Assembly (NCBI RefSeq): GCF_037038585.1
Contig: NC_092524.1
Span: forward strand, 70,208,552 to 70,272,551
Direction of reading: 5' to 3'
Source: Patagioenas fasciata
Taxonomy: Eukaryota; Chordata; Aves; Columbiformes; Columbidae
Length of the DNA stretch: 64,000 nucleotides
The position numbers were made by a program, and so were the translations under genes. The notes under the pieces are model-generated. The model had not been told where the DNA came from and made no database searches. It saw nothing but the letters and a program-made list of their open reading frames with translations. Of the stretch, positions 9,283-20,160 are shown one piece after another. The stretch's first letter is position 1. Every line of letters starts with the position of its first letter.

Positions 9283-12059
9283 CACTACAAAAAAACCAAT
9301 ATTTAATGTACTTGTATTATTTCTTCATGGACATACTGTCCGTGTCCTCCAGGTGTTGTGAGGATAACACACAGACAAGGAAACTCATGTTCAAATATAA
9401 CCAATGTGCAGCAGTGGATTTCAGGCTAATCCACTATCAGCACACCAGCAAAGAGAATAATTCAATTCCCCTTTCTCTTATACCCCATATTCTTATATAC
9501 AGGACCAGAGCTTATTTCAAGATGAGCACAGATGGTACCAGGAAATAATTCACATACTGGAATTTTTTCCTTCTTTTTCTAGAGAAATGCATCCCAAGGG
9601 ATGATAAAAATGTACCAATATTCAGTAGATTGAATGGACACATGGTCAGTTCTGCAAGCTCTGAGCACCCCAAGGGTCACCTCTCAGTTGGTTTCAGCTG
9701 CTTTCCACATTAAACCCCCCCAGACGCCGCATTTGAGGGATCACGGGCCCCAAGATGTTCTGCTCACCGCCAGCAATAAGCAGTTTAAGCTATTTCCAGA
9801 TCAGCGTTTTGAATGTGCTCCGAAGCACCTGCCTCCTGTGAATACGGCTAATCCTTTCTGAAAACCTTTCTATTTCGGGTAACTCACTTCGACAATGGAG
9901 TTGTAATTCAATTATTTATTGTACGTTTGCTTGGTTTCAGGAGTTCAGCTGAACTCAGCGTTTTGAAGGAGAGGCACCAGACGACTTCAGCTTAGGAGCA
10001 AGGCGCTTTTCTTTGTGTTTGTGGGTTTTCTGCTCCGTTTGCCATTGAATGTGTCAGAACTCTGGTAGTTTCCTGTGCTTATCTGGACTCACAGCAAGAT
10101 TCACTGGTTAAAAATCAAGAGTTTTGCTCCTAAGTGCTCTTTCCTCATTCTTGGACATGTTGCTATCAAGAAAAAACTATTATGAGGATGCAGCAGAATA
10201 TTGATTTGATGTATGTAATTTGTGCAGCATCCAGATCTCTCCGAGGAGACTGGAATGGGGTTCAGATAGTCACTAATATTTTGGCATAAGGTACCAAACT
10301 GCACCCACTCAGTCCCTGAGGTGCCCTAATGAGGTAGCAAAGTGCTGATCCCCAGCCAGTGAGCTGGAATAAAGGGATTATCCTTTCCCACTGCTGGGGT
10401 TCCAAGATCAGCTTTATAGGGAGCAAGAAGAGCATTGTCCTGGTCTCCTGGATGATGCCGAGCCACCAAAAACCATCTTTGCATCGCTACGGCCTTCAGC
10501 ACGACACCAAAACCAAGCAAGGATGCAACCAGCAATCAGCTCCGCCAAAGAAGAGCCGTCCCTTCCACCAGCAAAACCGCATTTCAGCCTGAAATCCACA
10601 AGCTGAACATCTCAGTGCTCATCCATCAGCTGTTCGCGTGGATTAAATTCGTATATTTCAAATGAGCTGTGTTTAAGGAATGGAGATGAAACAGCCTTAA
10701 GAGCACAATATTTTCTGGCGCTGTTGGCTGCTTTTCATTACAGAAATCTAGGTCAAGATTATTTTAAAAGTAGCTTTCCAAGTGAGAAGTATCAGTCAGA
10801 CACAGAACATTTGCCTGAAAATAGCTAATATAAAATAGGTACAAAACTTCCAGATAAGCACAGGGTGCACAAACATTGTTCCCGCTCCCAGTAACGTCTC
10901 AGCAGCTTCCTAGCACATGAAAACTAGCTGTAATCACACATTTTACTTCACTTCTCTCACGCTGATGGCAAATTTATCCACAGCAGCATATTTACAGGCC
11001 TGTTTACCAAATTGAAACTCCTCTCCGGAGCGGATGCTCCATTGCCTGGGAGCGCGATAGGATTTAATTGAAGCAGCATGAGCGAGCTAATGAATGGGCT
11101 GCTCGCAACGAGGGGACGGGAGCTGGGGCTGAATTGCAATGGAGGAACTCGAAACAACAGCACCAGTCATTCTTAGCAGGGAGCAGAGATGATCCACAAT
11201 CATCTTCCAGTGTGTAGAGCCAACTCGGTTTACGTCAATCTATTGACAGACACCCTATTTCCAGTCACATACCAAAGTTCTTAGAGTTTAATATGGTGTT
11301 GAATGGTGTTATCCATGTACAGGTGACGCAGATGACGCGTAAGACACATTCAAGGTCACAACACAGAATACCAAGAGCTTATGTAACCTTTGGAAGTCAG
11401 GCAACATAAAGACTTATTGGTTTTGGGTTTCTTTCTTATATAATTCTAGACATGCCAACTTCTGCACTGCAGTTCTTAACTCCACCCTGTAAATATCACA
11501 AACCATCTGTGGGACCAAATCACACGTGGTACGGGACCGTGGTGCATTCAGACACCCTTTGTGGAGGTTTACGGGTCAAAAATAAATACTTGGATGATGA
11601 GTTTTTCCCTTAGGGCCCAGCTGGTTCATCAGGTACCTCATTTGAGATCAACCCAGACCGAGCTTGGAAACATCCCTACCCAACCTGGTTTCTGCAAGGA
11701 CCACACAATCTGTGGCCACAGAGGTAACTGATTTGAGATCTTTCCCACAGATCCTTTCCTATAGCCATACATATAATTGCATACTTCATACTAGCCACTT
11801 CTAATTGAATTTACACGGTGTCATGCAGGCACCCCAAAAGTCAATGTAGACAGACAATAAGCTCCAAACAGACTATTCTAACCAGAACTGCTTAGCAGAA
11901 AACCAACGAGAAACAGCTGAAATATCCAAAATTATTCAACACTCTGACAACGTTATAAAACACAGGTTTGGAGACCAGTCAGTTCAGTTACTGTGCAGCT
12001 GATTGAAACTCAAGGGATCTCAAAACTCTAGAGTAATGATTGAAAATGTGCATGTTCCC
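9283..12059. other. Unique DNA, no gene seen
   Basis: Nearly 2.8 kb without a recognised repeat family, RNA gene or exon. A block around 10359-10600 is slightly richer in GC and open on both strands, but shows no domain. Region 10940-11170 carries several CpGs and could be regulatory; this is weak. Confidence 0.45.
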
Positions 12060-12620
12060 GCTCTTACAAAGTGAGGACTGTCAAGGGTAGATCAGATCAC
12101 TTACCAGTTCGGTGAGGGGTCTCAGTCCCTAAGGAACTCTCCTTAGATGGCCAGTCTAAGGAGAAGAGTCTTCCACTGCAGACCTGCTGCCCCAGGAAAA
12201 CCAACTCCAAAGAGGGAAACAGGAGCTCTAATGAGCTCCACCTACTCTTAGATGAATCTGAGCTGTGGTCACTTATGGGTGTGGTCTAGAAAGGTCTCTC
12301 AACCGAGGCATCTCGTTGGTCAAGGGCCCTGTCTGTCAACCAACAGGTGTGTGCATGACCATAGCGATCTATTGGTTGAGAAGGTTCTGGTGCTTTTTGG
12401 GGTGGTAAAGGAGCATCTGTAACATGTTGTGATCTCTCTGTGACCAGTGATGTGTCACTACAGTAGAAGATACATCAAAATCCCAACATATGGGCCCTAC
12501 CATGTTACTGTTGCCTATAGAATTAGCTGTTACAGGAAAAGCAATTGCATTTTGCTGGCATGAGCTATGTTTGGCCATCACCTGTTGCAGTAATTTTCCA
12601 TCTATCTTCATGGTTTTTAT
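12060..12620 (-). mobile_element. LTR-like promoter block, unclassified
   Basis: Read on the minus strand this block has an order typical of an LTR or a compact promoter. CTCAACCAATAGATC (an intact CCAAT box) lies at about 12367-12380 and a second TTGACCAACGAG near 12310-12322. CACACCCATAAGTG, a GC/TATA-like pair, lies near 12260-12280. A hairpin lies at 12139-12163 (CTCCTTAGA/TCTAAGGAG), and then a strong splice donor CTGGTAAGTGATC at about 12100-12112. Just upstream in minus sense, 12611-12369 is an 80-codon open frame that could be the end of an internal retroviral region. Terminal TG..CA ends and a target duplication were not identified, so class and boundaries are uncertain. A single-copy lncRNA promoter would look similar. 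Confidence 0.35.
12139..12163. repeat. Hairpin inside the LTR-like block
   Basis: CTCCTTAGA at 12139-12147 pairs perfectly with TCTAAGGAG at 12155-12163 around a 7-nt loop. On the minus strand it would lie about 30 nt before the candidate splice donor, within the presumed 5' transcribed leader. Confidence 0.6.
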
Positions 12621-14818
12621 TATATTTTCTCACTGTTCTGATCCTTAGATTAGATTATTGCTCAGAACACTTGTTCATTACATGGCCAAGTTATTTAGAT
12701 GGAGACTTCACCACTATTTCTCATGTAATCTCCTAAATAGGAACACATTTGCTAATCCTGAAGAACCACACGCACACATACAGAACACCAGTTATTCCTA
12801 CCAGCTTCTAGAGAACCAACCAGGCCAGACTGAGAGGCTTTGCTCTTCTAAACTAAGGACTGGGTGAGGATCACATCAGCTTTGCTGACGTTCTTCCTTC
12901 TTGGAGACCTTCCACACCAGGCACAGGGGGCTGAGAGTTCAAACATTCACTTGGGTCATGTCTTTCCTATCAGAAGTTGAGGAGGATTCTTGATGAGTCC
13001 AAATCTTTGCTTCGTTCTCAATACCGAAGTGATTATGATCAATAAAAAGAGAGTTGTGGTGCTTACTACTAGTCTGGAAACATGCATTTAAAATAAAAAT
13101 TAAAAACGTCTTGGAGTGCAGAGTCGAGAACAGTTAACGATACAAATGGATTGAAAGGGGGAAACTAGTTAAGGAATGTGAATGTCTCAGCTCTGTCTAC
13201 ACACCAATACAATTCACTGCAATTGAGACATTGCATTGTTTCTGTGAACACAACCTCGCTGCTGTTTTATAAGATCTATTTTAAAATACCCGTGTATTAT
13301 TCTACCTGCCTTTCTTACCTGCAAAACCTGTTCAGAGTACACCTGTTCTCATCGGATGAACAGCAATCCTGCATTACGTGGCCATTCCGACTTACAGTAT
13401 TTATTACTTCCCGTTGTGTATTTTTCCATCTAAAACATTTACATGGACATTTAGTACAATCACTTATTCTGAAGCATGTAGTAGAGAAAAAGCCGATCTA
13501 TTTATCTAAATGTTATTACGTGCAGGAGAAAAAATCATTTTCACAGCGAAGTTTGGTTTCATAGGAGAAAATAGGTCATTTTATTTATTTAATTTTTCTT
13601 CTCAGCAGTTACTAGAAATTTAAAATGACAAAACAATTTATAGTACAATAGACCCGCGATTATGTTTCTGTAATAACTTGTGGAAGCGGGTGGTTTATGG
13701 AAATCCAGGCTTTGGAGGTATTTTTTTTTTTTTTGCAATGGCAGAACATCAGAAATTACTCTGAATTTTGCCCACAATGTTGTCTTGAAACATCCCGAAA
13801 GTATCTGTGGGTTGAATCAGAGTTCTCCCAGGGAGCCAGATAATGCTCATTAAAATTCAATAGTCTTTTCACTACCTTCACAAATGCAACTAATGTACTC
13901 TAAACACTTGCAAGTAAGTGCTATTGATCCTTCCCAGTCAAAGGCGCTTTGGTGCCAATAGGACTTTTTAGGTTCCTCCAGCTCAGGGATTAATTGTGCT
14001 CAGACCGTGGTGGCCCTACAATGTTCAAGGCGGGTGGGGGTCAGTGTCCAGCCTGAGGACGCGATTCTGCACAAAGGCTGGAAATATTAATATTTCTCAT
14101 GTTTTGCAGCATTAATTTAGAAAGGGATGCACTCACTCCCCTGGAAAAGCAGCCAGACCGGCACCAGGCAGCACTGGCTTCTAAAGAAAGAACATCTGGA
14201 ATTTAAAAGCTATTGGGTTTTGAACAGAACACAGACAAAGGTATTGAAGAGAAACCATCACAAGTGTCTATGGAGTAAACTGAAAGTTACATTTCAATTT
14301 TTTTTTTCCCCCTGTTTAAATACATATTGGAACAAGTGGATTAAAACAGAAGATACACGGTCAACACCGCTTCGTTCCTGCGTGTTTGTCTTCGAACAGA
14401 AAGAATAATTAAAATCAGCATACATCATGAATTACTTTAATTTCTATTCATCAAAAGGAGGACAAATTCTCACTGGAAGCAACTGAGGTAAATGCACTTT
14501 CTGAGTTTTGCCCCATCCATAAGTTGGAAACATTTCTTATCCACTCCTAAAATACCCAAGATGAGCAGCTCTCCAGCAAACCCTGCATTGGAGCGTGACT
14601 TTGAATACAACAGCAGGTCCCGGTCACATCCATGGAGCGCTTACACTTAACCTTAAATATTACACAAATGCTTTCGGGCTCAAAGCCTGACTTAAGAAAG
14701 CTACAAGTACAAATTCAGCAACAATTTTGGTGGGAGGCTTCTCGGTCCTGCCCACATGATTCGCTTTGATGTAGTAGGGGAAAAATACCCAATTAATTAA
14801 TGAATAGATAAACAAACA
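12621..14818. other. Unique DNA, no gene seen
   Basis: 12621-13080 may still belong to the preceding LTR-like element. It ends near GATCAATAAAAAGAGAG (about 13038-13055), an AATAAA-type signal. The 128-codon frame at 13178-13564 is AT-rich, has no domain and is taken as chance. 13560-13740 has T-rich runs. No gene recognised. Confidence 0.45.
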
Positions 14819-14833
14819 AATATATATATTGAG

Positions 14834-14861
<28 letters not shown>
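14819..14861. repeat. (TA)n microsatellite
   Basis: An interrupted (TA)n of about 40 bp, broken once by TTGAGA at 14829-14834. It explains the IYIYIYI-type frame on the minus strand. Confidence 0.95.
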
Positions 14862-14865
<4 letters not shown>

Positions 14866-15359
14866 ATTGCTGCAGAAAACTGCTGCTCATGCAGCGGAGT
14901 TGTCAATGGGCCGTGCAGTGACGCACACAATTTAGATGTAGTATATAAAAAGGTCTAGATCATGGAAACCTTTATTAAAAGGGCCTGACAAATGCCGCTG
15001 CCTTGAATTAGCTTGCTTTAATCAATAGGAGAATGTTCGCTTCCTGGTGGATCCGAGGTATTTAACAGTGCTGTGCCGTACGGGAGATGTTAGTGAGTTT
15101 AAAACATAATGTTTCCTCTCTGGTTCACAATTCATCTGACGCTCTAGGCTTCCATAAAACAATATTTTTGTGAATTAAAAAGTGTTCTGTCACTCTAGAT
15201 TGCTTTCCTGTGTGTTTTCCTCTTGAAACAGCGGGGGGATGTGAACAAGCCCAAGCCTGTTGTTATTTGTTAGCGATTCCTACAGGTAGGAGGTTTGTGA
15301 GGCGACACTCAGCTGGTGCTGCTGGGCAAAGCTCCACGGACTTTGGGAGAATGGGCACA
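14862..15359. other. Unique DNA, regulatory-looking block
   Basis: 14880-15190 contains GTGACGCAC (CRE-like), AGTATATAAAAAGG (TATA-like, about 14939), a GCCTGACAAATGCCG word, TTTAATCAATAG and several CpGs, with no repeat. The mix suggests a cis-regulatory element. There is no proof of transcription and no coding frame. Confidence 0.3.
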
Positions 15360-15380
15360 GTTTTAATTTGAAATTAAAAC
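15360..15380. repeat. 21-bp AT-rich palindrome
   Basis: Ten-base arms GTTTTAATTT and AAATTAAAAC flank a single G at 15370. The symmetry is perfect. The TTAATTT/AAATTAA halves resemble homeodomain or POU half-sites, so a dimer-binding site is possible. A chance occurrence in AT-rich DNA is also possible. Confidence 0.7.
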
Positions 15381-15789
15381 GTACAAAGACGTCACAGACC
15401 AACACCAGCATCCTCCTCATTACAGCTGGTGAGTCTGGTTTCAACGTGCTAAACTTTCATGTGCATGCTTACATCAATCAAGTCCAAAATGGAATCACAC
15501 AGAAGTCAGATTAAATGAGCCCTTATTAACATTTTGTATCTTCCTGCAACTATTTTCTTGTTGGATTGTGTAGGATAGAAATTCAGCTAATTAAAAAAAG
15601 AAAACCTCATTAGACTCTACTTTCCATACTAAACCAAGTTATTATAATGATGACTTTTATGGTTTAGGTGCCATGATTTCGCAGCAGCACCGAGCCCTGT
15701 GCTGGGAGCTGAGCAGAGCGCTTAGTCCGGCCTAAGCCACATGGGCAGGATCAGGAGCTTGCAAGATTTTTTGTGAAATAACCAGTTTT
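15381..15789. other. Unique DNA, no gene seen
   Basis: No repeat or gene recognised. The right end, CCAGTTTTTTATCTTATTAAC at about 15782-15802, is the outer boundary of the duplicated segment. It is T-rich on this strand, A-rich in the sense of the linked CR1. Confidence 0.45.
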
Positions 15790-16260
15790 TTATCTTATTA
15801 ACGAGGGGCTACTTTCATTTATCACAGGATTTAATAATAATGTTTAATAACAAAATGGACTTTAGCCATCGAATGGTCCTGTGCTCCCTGCGCTCTGTTG
15901 GTTTTGTTCCTAAGGACACACGGTCATTCACTTCTCTGGGCATTCATTGGAACAACTTTTTAAAACTTTTTAATTCTACCGTGATTTTGAAAGTAAATGC
16001 TGATATTTAAAACCAATTCCAAGAAAGTAAAAAAACACACCGTCTTTGCAGATTAATTTTAAGTCTGGTGGTTGGTGCAGCTTTCTGGTGGATGCCCATA
16101 CCGGCTTGTGGGACATTCTTCACCATCTGCAGCAGGACAGACTGCAGGACAGATGAGGCATCCAAACCAAATCTCATCTTCTGCAGGTGACAGACACCAG
16201 AGCAAAAAAAAAATAAAGCCTGCAAAGTATTTCACTGGCTTGATACAACAGATTTGAGAG
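15790..16260 (-). repeat. Duplicated segment copy 2 (3' flank of CR1)
   Basis: Matches 8728-9198 over its whole length with scattered substitutions and small indels. Copy 2 has an extra GGGCATT near 15938, and copy 1 has extra bases near 9140. It contains an open frame on the minus strand sharing the word VKNVPQAGMGIHQKAAP with copy 1, but flanking stops and differing ends make a real gene unlikely. It lies immediately 3' of the CR1 at 16261-16745 in the CR1's own orientation. Confidence 0.85.
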
Positions 16261-16745
16261 ATCACAGAATCATTTTAGTTGGGAAAGACCCTCAAGATTA
16301 TCGAGTCCGACCATAACCCACCCCAGCACTGCCCCATGTCCTGAGAACCTCATGTCCGTCTGTCCAGCCCTCCAGGGATGGTGACTCCAGCACTGCCCTG
16401 GGCAGCCTGTTCCAATGCCCCACAGCCCTTTGGGGAAGAAATTGTTCCCCACATCCAACCTCAACCTCCCCTGGTGCAACTTGAGGCCGTTTCCTCTGCT
16501 CCTGGCGCTTGTTCCTGGGGAGCAGAGCCCGACCCCCCTGGCTCCAAGCTCCTTTCAGGCAGTTCAGAGATCAGAAGGTCTCCCCTCAGCTCCTGTTCTC
16601 CAGCTGAACACCCAGGTCCCTCAGCCGCTCCCATCACACTTGTGCTCCAGCCCCTCACCAGCTCCGTTCCTTTCTCTCCACTCGCTCCAGCACCTCAAGG
16701 CCTTTCGTGGTGTGAGGGGCCCAGAACTGAACCCTGTATTTATGC
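16261..16745 (-). mobile_element. CR1 LINE, 5'-truncated (group C)
   Basis: On the plus strand it begins ATCACAGAATCATTTTAGTTGGG and runs through the 3' UTR (CCAGCCCTCCAGGGATGGTGAC, GGGCAGCCTGTTCCAATGCCC). It continues into the end of ORF2 (CTCCAGCTGAACACCCAGGTCCC; GGGGCCCAGAACTGAACCC at its 5' limit). No intact ORF2 remains, and the open plus-strand frames here are shadows. Together with 15790-16260 it is the longer version of the CR1-plus-flank unit also found at 8728-9282. Confidence 0.93.
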
Positions 16746-17699
16746 ATAAGGATGGAACCAAACTCTTTTCCCCCAGAGTTTGTTTTGATTCACACAGAGA
16801 CACCCAGTCCTGCTTTAAAAACAAAAAGATTGATGGATTCTAGACACTTTGGCCCTTTAGTAACAGCTGAACCACGTTCAGAATCATGGCTTTGGATGGG
16901 AAGGGCTAAATTTCACCAGAAAGCTACTTGTGAAGTGCTGGTTGCTCCACTGCCAGCCTGGGGGATGTGGCACTTGAAGGGAAGGTACCCATGGGATGAA
17001 CGCAGAGTGCTCCAGGCACTCCGGATAACATTACAGTTTCCTATGACAAGTGTTTCACGCGATGAATATCTGCTCTATCCATCCTCCAAGGGAAGAAATA
17101 AACATAGAGAAGCACAAAAGGAGCACTCAGGTAAGGTAAGAAGCTGTAATTCTTGACCGACCATCTAAAAAGAGCACTTTTCTCCCCAAGATGCCGCATT
17201 CAAAGAATACAGGCAGAAAATGAGGCTTCTGCAGAGACGTAAATGCACCTTTTCAGCTCAGTGCTGGATGGTGGGTCAGATCCTGAAGAGCTTTTCTCCC
17301 AACCCGCACGGCCCCGCACTCAGAGCACCGGCCTGCTGGAAGAAATTGTAGCTAAAACAAAGTCAATAACAAAAGAGAAGCGATTCAGATGGGCTGTAAC
17401 TAAAGCAAGCAAAGCAGCTCCAGGAATAACCAATTGCCGAGAAAAATCAGCTTCAAGCCACAAGACGCGTTTACAATAAAGGAGCGCAGTAAGAAACAAT
17501 AATTATAATGAGTGAAATATAACAGTGCAGAAATGAAGGCAGTTTCCTCTTCCTGTGAACAACCTGAGAAATGCAGCAAGCTGGCATTTCAGAGAGCAGC
17601 GTGTTTTGCTGGTGAAGTGTGGGAGCTGGGGCTCATCGACCCCCCGAGCTGCAAAAGCACCGGTTGTGCTTTGCAAGCTTCTTGTTTTCTGCATTTTTA
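16746..17699. other. Unique DNA, no gene seen
   Basis: A 134-codon plus-strand frame (16752-17156) starts at the edge of the CR1 and shows no recognisable domain. Several CpGs lie around 17285-17340. No gene assigned. Confidence 0.4.
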
Positions 17700-17733
17700 T
17701 TTATTTTTTAATTTTTTTTTTTTTTTTTTTTTT
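17700..17733. repeat. Poly-T tract
   Basis: TTTATTTATTTTTTAA followed by an uninterrupted run of about 24 T, ending at GGGAGTG. Read on the minus strand it is a poly-A. No processed pseudogene could be recognised on its minus-sense 5' side (above 17733). Confidence 0.85.
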
Positions 17734-19834
17734 GGGAGTGCTTTATTCTTAGAAGAAAACCTCCTGGCTGAATTGCTGCTTCTACAAGCAAAGCACGTGC
17801 AAAGTAAATTCCACTCCCTCTCCTCACCAGATTTATAGGACCGCATTTCTTCTTTATGTGAACGTTCATGTTTCACGGTGGATGCAGCACACGGGGGCCA
17901 ACCCAGCAGTTTGCAGGGCGGAGGGAGGCGGGGGGGTCCCTGCCAGCCCCGTGGGACAACGGGCTGGGGTCCGGGTGAGAAAGCGATGCCGCATCCTACC
18001 CCGCGGGCTCAGAGATCCTGGCAGAGCCACAGCACGTTCCGAACTGCAAAGCTCATCAAAGGCCCACAGCGGGTGAGCGTTGGCCTCCTGCCCTGGCTGG
18101 TGTCCATCTCCCTCGTCAGATCCCACCTAATTCCTTGCATAAAGTCGCTTCACCTGGAACATAAGTAGCCAGAGGATGGGGACAAGAGATTGAGTTGTAC
18201 TTCAAGCACAGAGGTTGGTTGAAAACAAGCCCACCTAGTGTGTAATTTAGAGAGCAGTAAGGCTGGATTCAAAGCTTAAAGAACCTGCATGGCCACAGCT
18301 GCCTGGACTCATCTATCAGTAGCAACCCAGAGCCTCCATGCGTATAAACCTGTGTAGTTTCATTGGCTTCAGCTGTTTGTTGTTGAGCACAAGGAACCTC
18401 AGAGGAGCTGGGAGCTGGGCCCTTGATTCGCTGGCTCAGCTCAGGTGCAGGATGAACATCGCGAGGTTTTTGGTGTAGCTGATAGCTTTAGAAATTTATT
18501 TTTTAAATGTTTTTGCATGTGAATGTAACCCTCCCAGCCTGCCCTTAGAAAAATGAGCCCATCCCTTGGGAGACACCCTTGGCTTGGGGTCCAGAGGAGC
18601 TCCTGCTGCTTACCCTGCCCCACATCCTGACAACATGGACATCATAGCTTTACTATTTGAGCATGTTCTGGCAGTGGACTGGAATTAACAGGAATTATCA
18701 TCTATTCGTTGGTCTCCCCTTCCCACTCAATTAACTGTGTTGACATATAAATGCGTCCCCACATAACATCACAGGTTTCAGAAACGCTGTGCTGGCTCAG
18801 GGCAGTAGGTGACACGGTGCCGTGTCCCATCAGGACCCAGGCCAAAGGGACCTCCACGTTACTCACCCCACTTCCAACAGCCCAGTGAGACGCAAACCCT
18901 TCCTGTCAGTAAACGTGGCCCGTTTCCCTTCCCACAATCACAATGAATCGGAGCTTTGGCAAAGAAAGAATAAACGAGTACTGCTCGCTTTCTGCAAATT
19001 TGATGTCCTAATCCTTAACGAGCTCTGAGCTCGTTACACACACTGCTGTGTGCTGGGCTGGCGCGGGGCAGGACTGGGACCCAAGAGCATCCTGCATTCG
19101 GCACAGCTGGCGGTCAGCAATTCAGGCTTTTCCTAACGGTGCTACCAGAAATCCTCCCTGTGGAGAGGCAGTGCTGACGCCAGCCACGAATGCAGGGCAG
19201 CCACCCCGACTTTACCATTTATATAGAGTCTGCTGGGTCATTTTTGGTGCAAATGGCGCATGGATACGCTCACCCAAGCCAGGAAGCGCCTCGTGAGGCG
19301 TGGGGTGGGAGCTGGTGAAGGACGTGCGCTGTTCTCCTCCCCTGGCCCATGGCAAAGCTCATTCATTCTGCACGGCTGAGATCTCAGGAATGGGCAAAAA
19401 ACTTTATCTTTTTTTTTTATTATTATTTTTTTCCCTCCTCCAGAAGCTCCAAGAGGTTGTGAAGCCAGGTGAGCAGCAAAACACGTTTTACACCGTCAAG
19501 AATGACAACCCACAGAAACAGAAAACTGGCATGTTGAGATTAACCAGTTTGCCTGTAGCTCACCTGTCCTCAGAGCACCCTCCATGCCAGCCAAGTGATG
19601 TACGATCCATACGTCCTCGTATATAGTGCTGTTTTCAGGGGATATTCTCAAAGACAGGATTTCTACCCTAACACATGCAGCCTGGCGAATACTGCAGGAC
19701 ACATCCATGAAGCCCTTTCAGGTTGTTGTGAGCGATACCCTGAATAATTGAAAAGCAGACAGTGCATCCCTGGGTTTGGCATCTTCCAGCTGCTGCAGCT
19801 ATTTTAACATTTCCAGAGCTAAAGAGGCAGCTGA
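17734..19834. other. Mixed unique DNA with a GC/CpG patch, no gene seen
   Basis: 17880-18020 is GC-rich with about ten CpGs (for example CCCCGTGGGACAACGGGC, CCCCGCGGGC), and ends near a donor-like GCGGGTGAGCG at about 18067-18077. A 16-bp inverted repeat GACACGG-TG-CCGTGTC lies at about 18811-18826. A T-rich run is at 19411-19437. No domain-bearing frame was found. Confidence 0.4.
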
Positions 19835-20160
19835 AGCATCCACTCGGCAGCGCTGGATCCGCGCCTTGCCTCGGCTGCTGATGGAGCGCCAGCGTTGTAA
19901 CGCGGCGTTAAATGCACAGAAACGCTATATCAAAGGCAGCGAGGCGTGTTTCCCCGTCACAGGCTCATAGAGGAGGGTGGAGGAAAAGCAGCAGAAATCA
20001 CAACTCAGAGCTTCGCCACAATTCGCAAGCAGGTTGGGCAGGCAGCGTAAATACGCCGGAGGCACAAACGCAGGGTGTCGGATGGGGCTGCAGCGAACAG
20101 CTGCAGATACAACCTCCCGACATCCGACCGCCGGTTGTGAAGTACAATAAATCATCGCTG
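19835..20160. promoter_or_regulatory. CpG-rich patch, orphan CpG-island-like
   Basis: By eye about 25 CpGs in about 320 bp (GATCCGCGCCTTGCCTCGGC, GTAACGCGGCGTTAAATGC, GACATCCGACCGCCGG), in a window where CpG is otherwise scarce. Two overlapping antisense open frames of about 100 codons (19912-20223 plus, 19925-20227 minus) are explained by loss of TA-containing stops in GC-rich DNA. Could be a promoter of an unannotated transcript, an enhancer or a poised developmental element. No TATA box or obvious first exon is seen. Confidence 0.4.

Noticed and set aside
12369-12611. 80-codon minus frame as a retroviral gene end
   Set aside because: No recognisable retroviral motif. Kept only as a hint inside the LTR-like block.
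13178-13564. 128-codon AT-rich frame
   Set aside because: Composition is that of untranslated AT-rich DNA, with no domain.
16378-16843. Overlapping plus-strand frames of 123 and 142 codons
   Set aside because: They are antisense shadows of a minus-strand CR1. The same holds for the frames at 740-1611, 29571-30645, 34069-34625, 44396-44821 and 51247-51474.
17700-17733. Poly-T as the tail of a minus-strand processed pseudogene
   Set aside because: No coding similarity or target duplication could be seen on either side.
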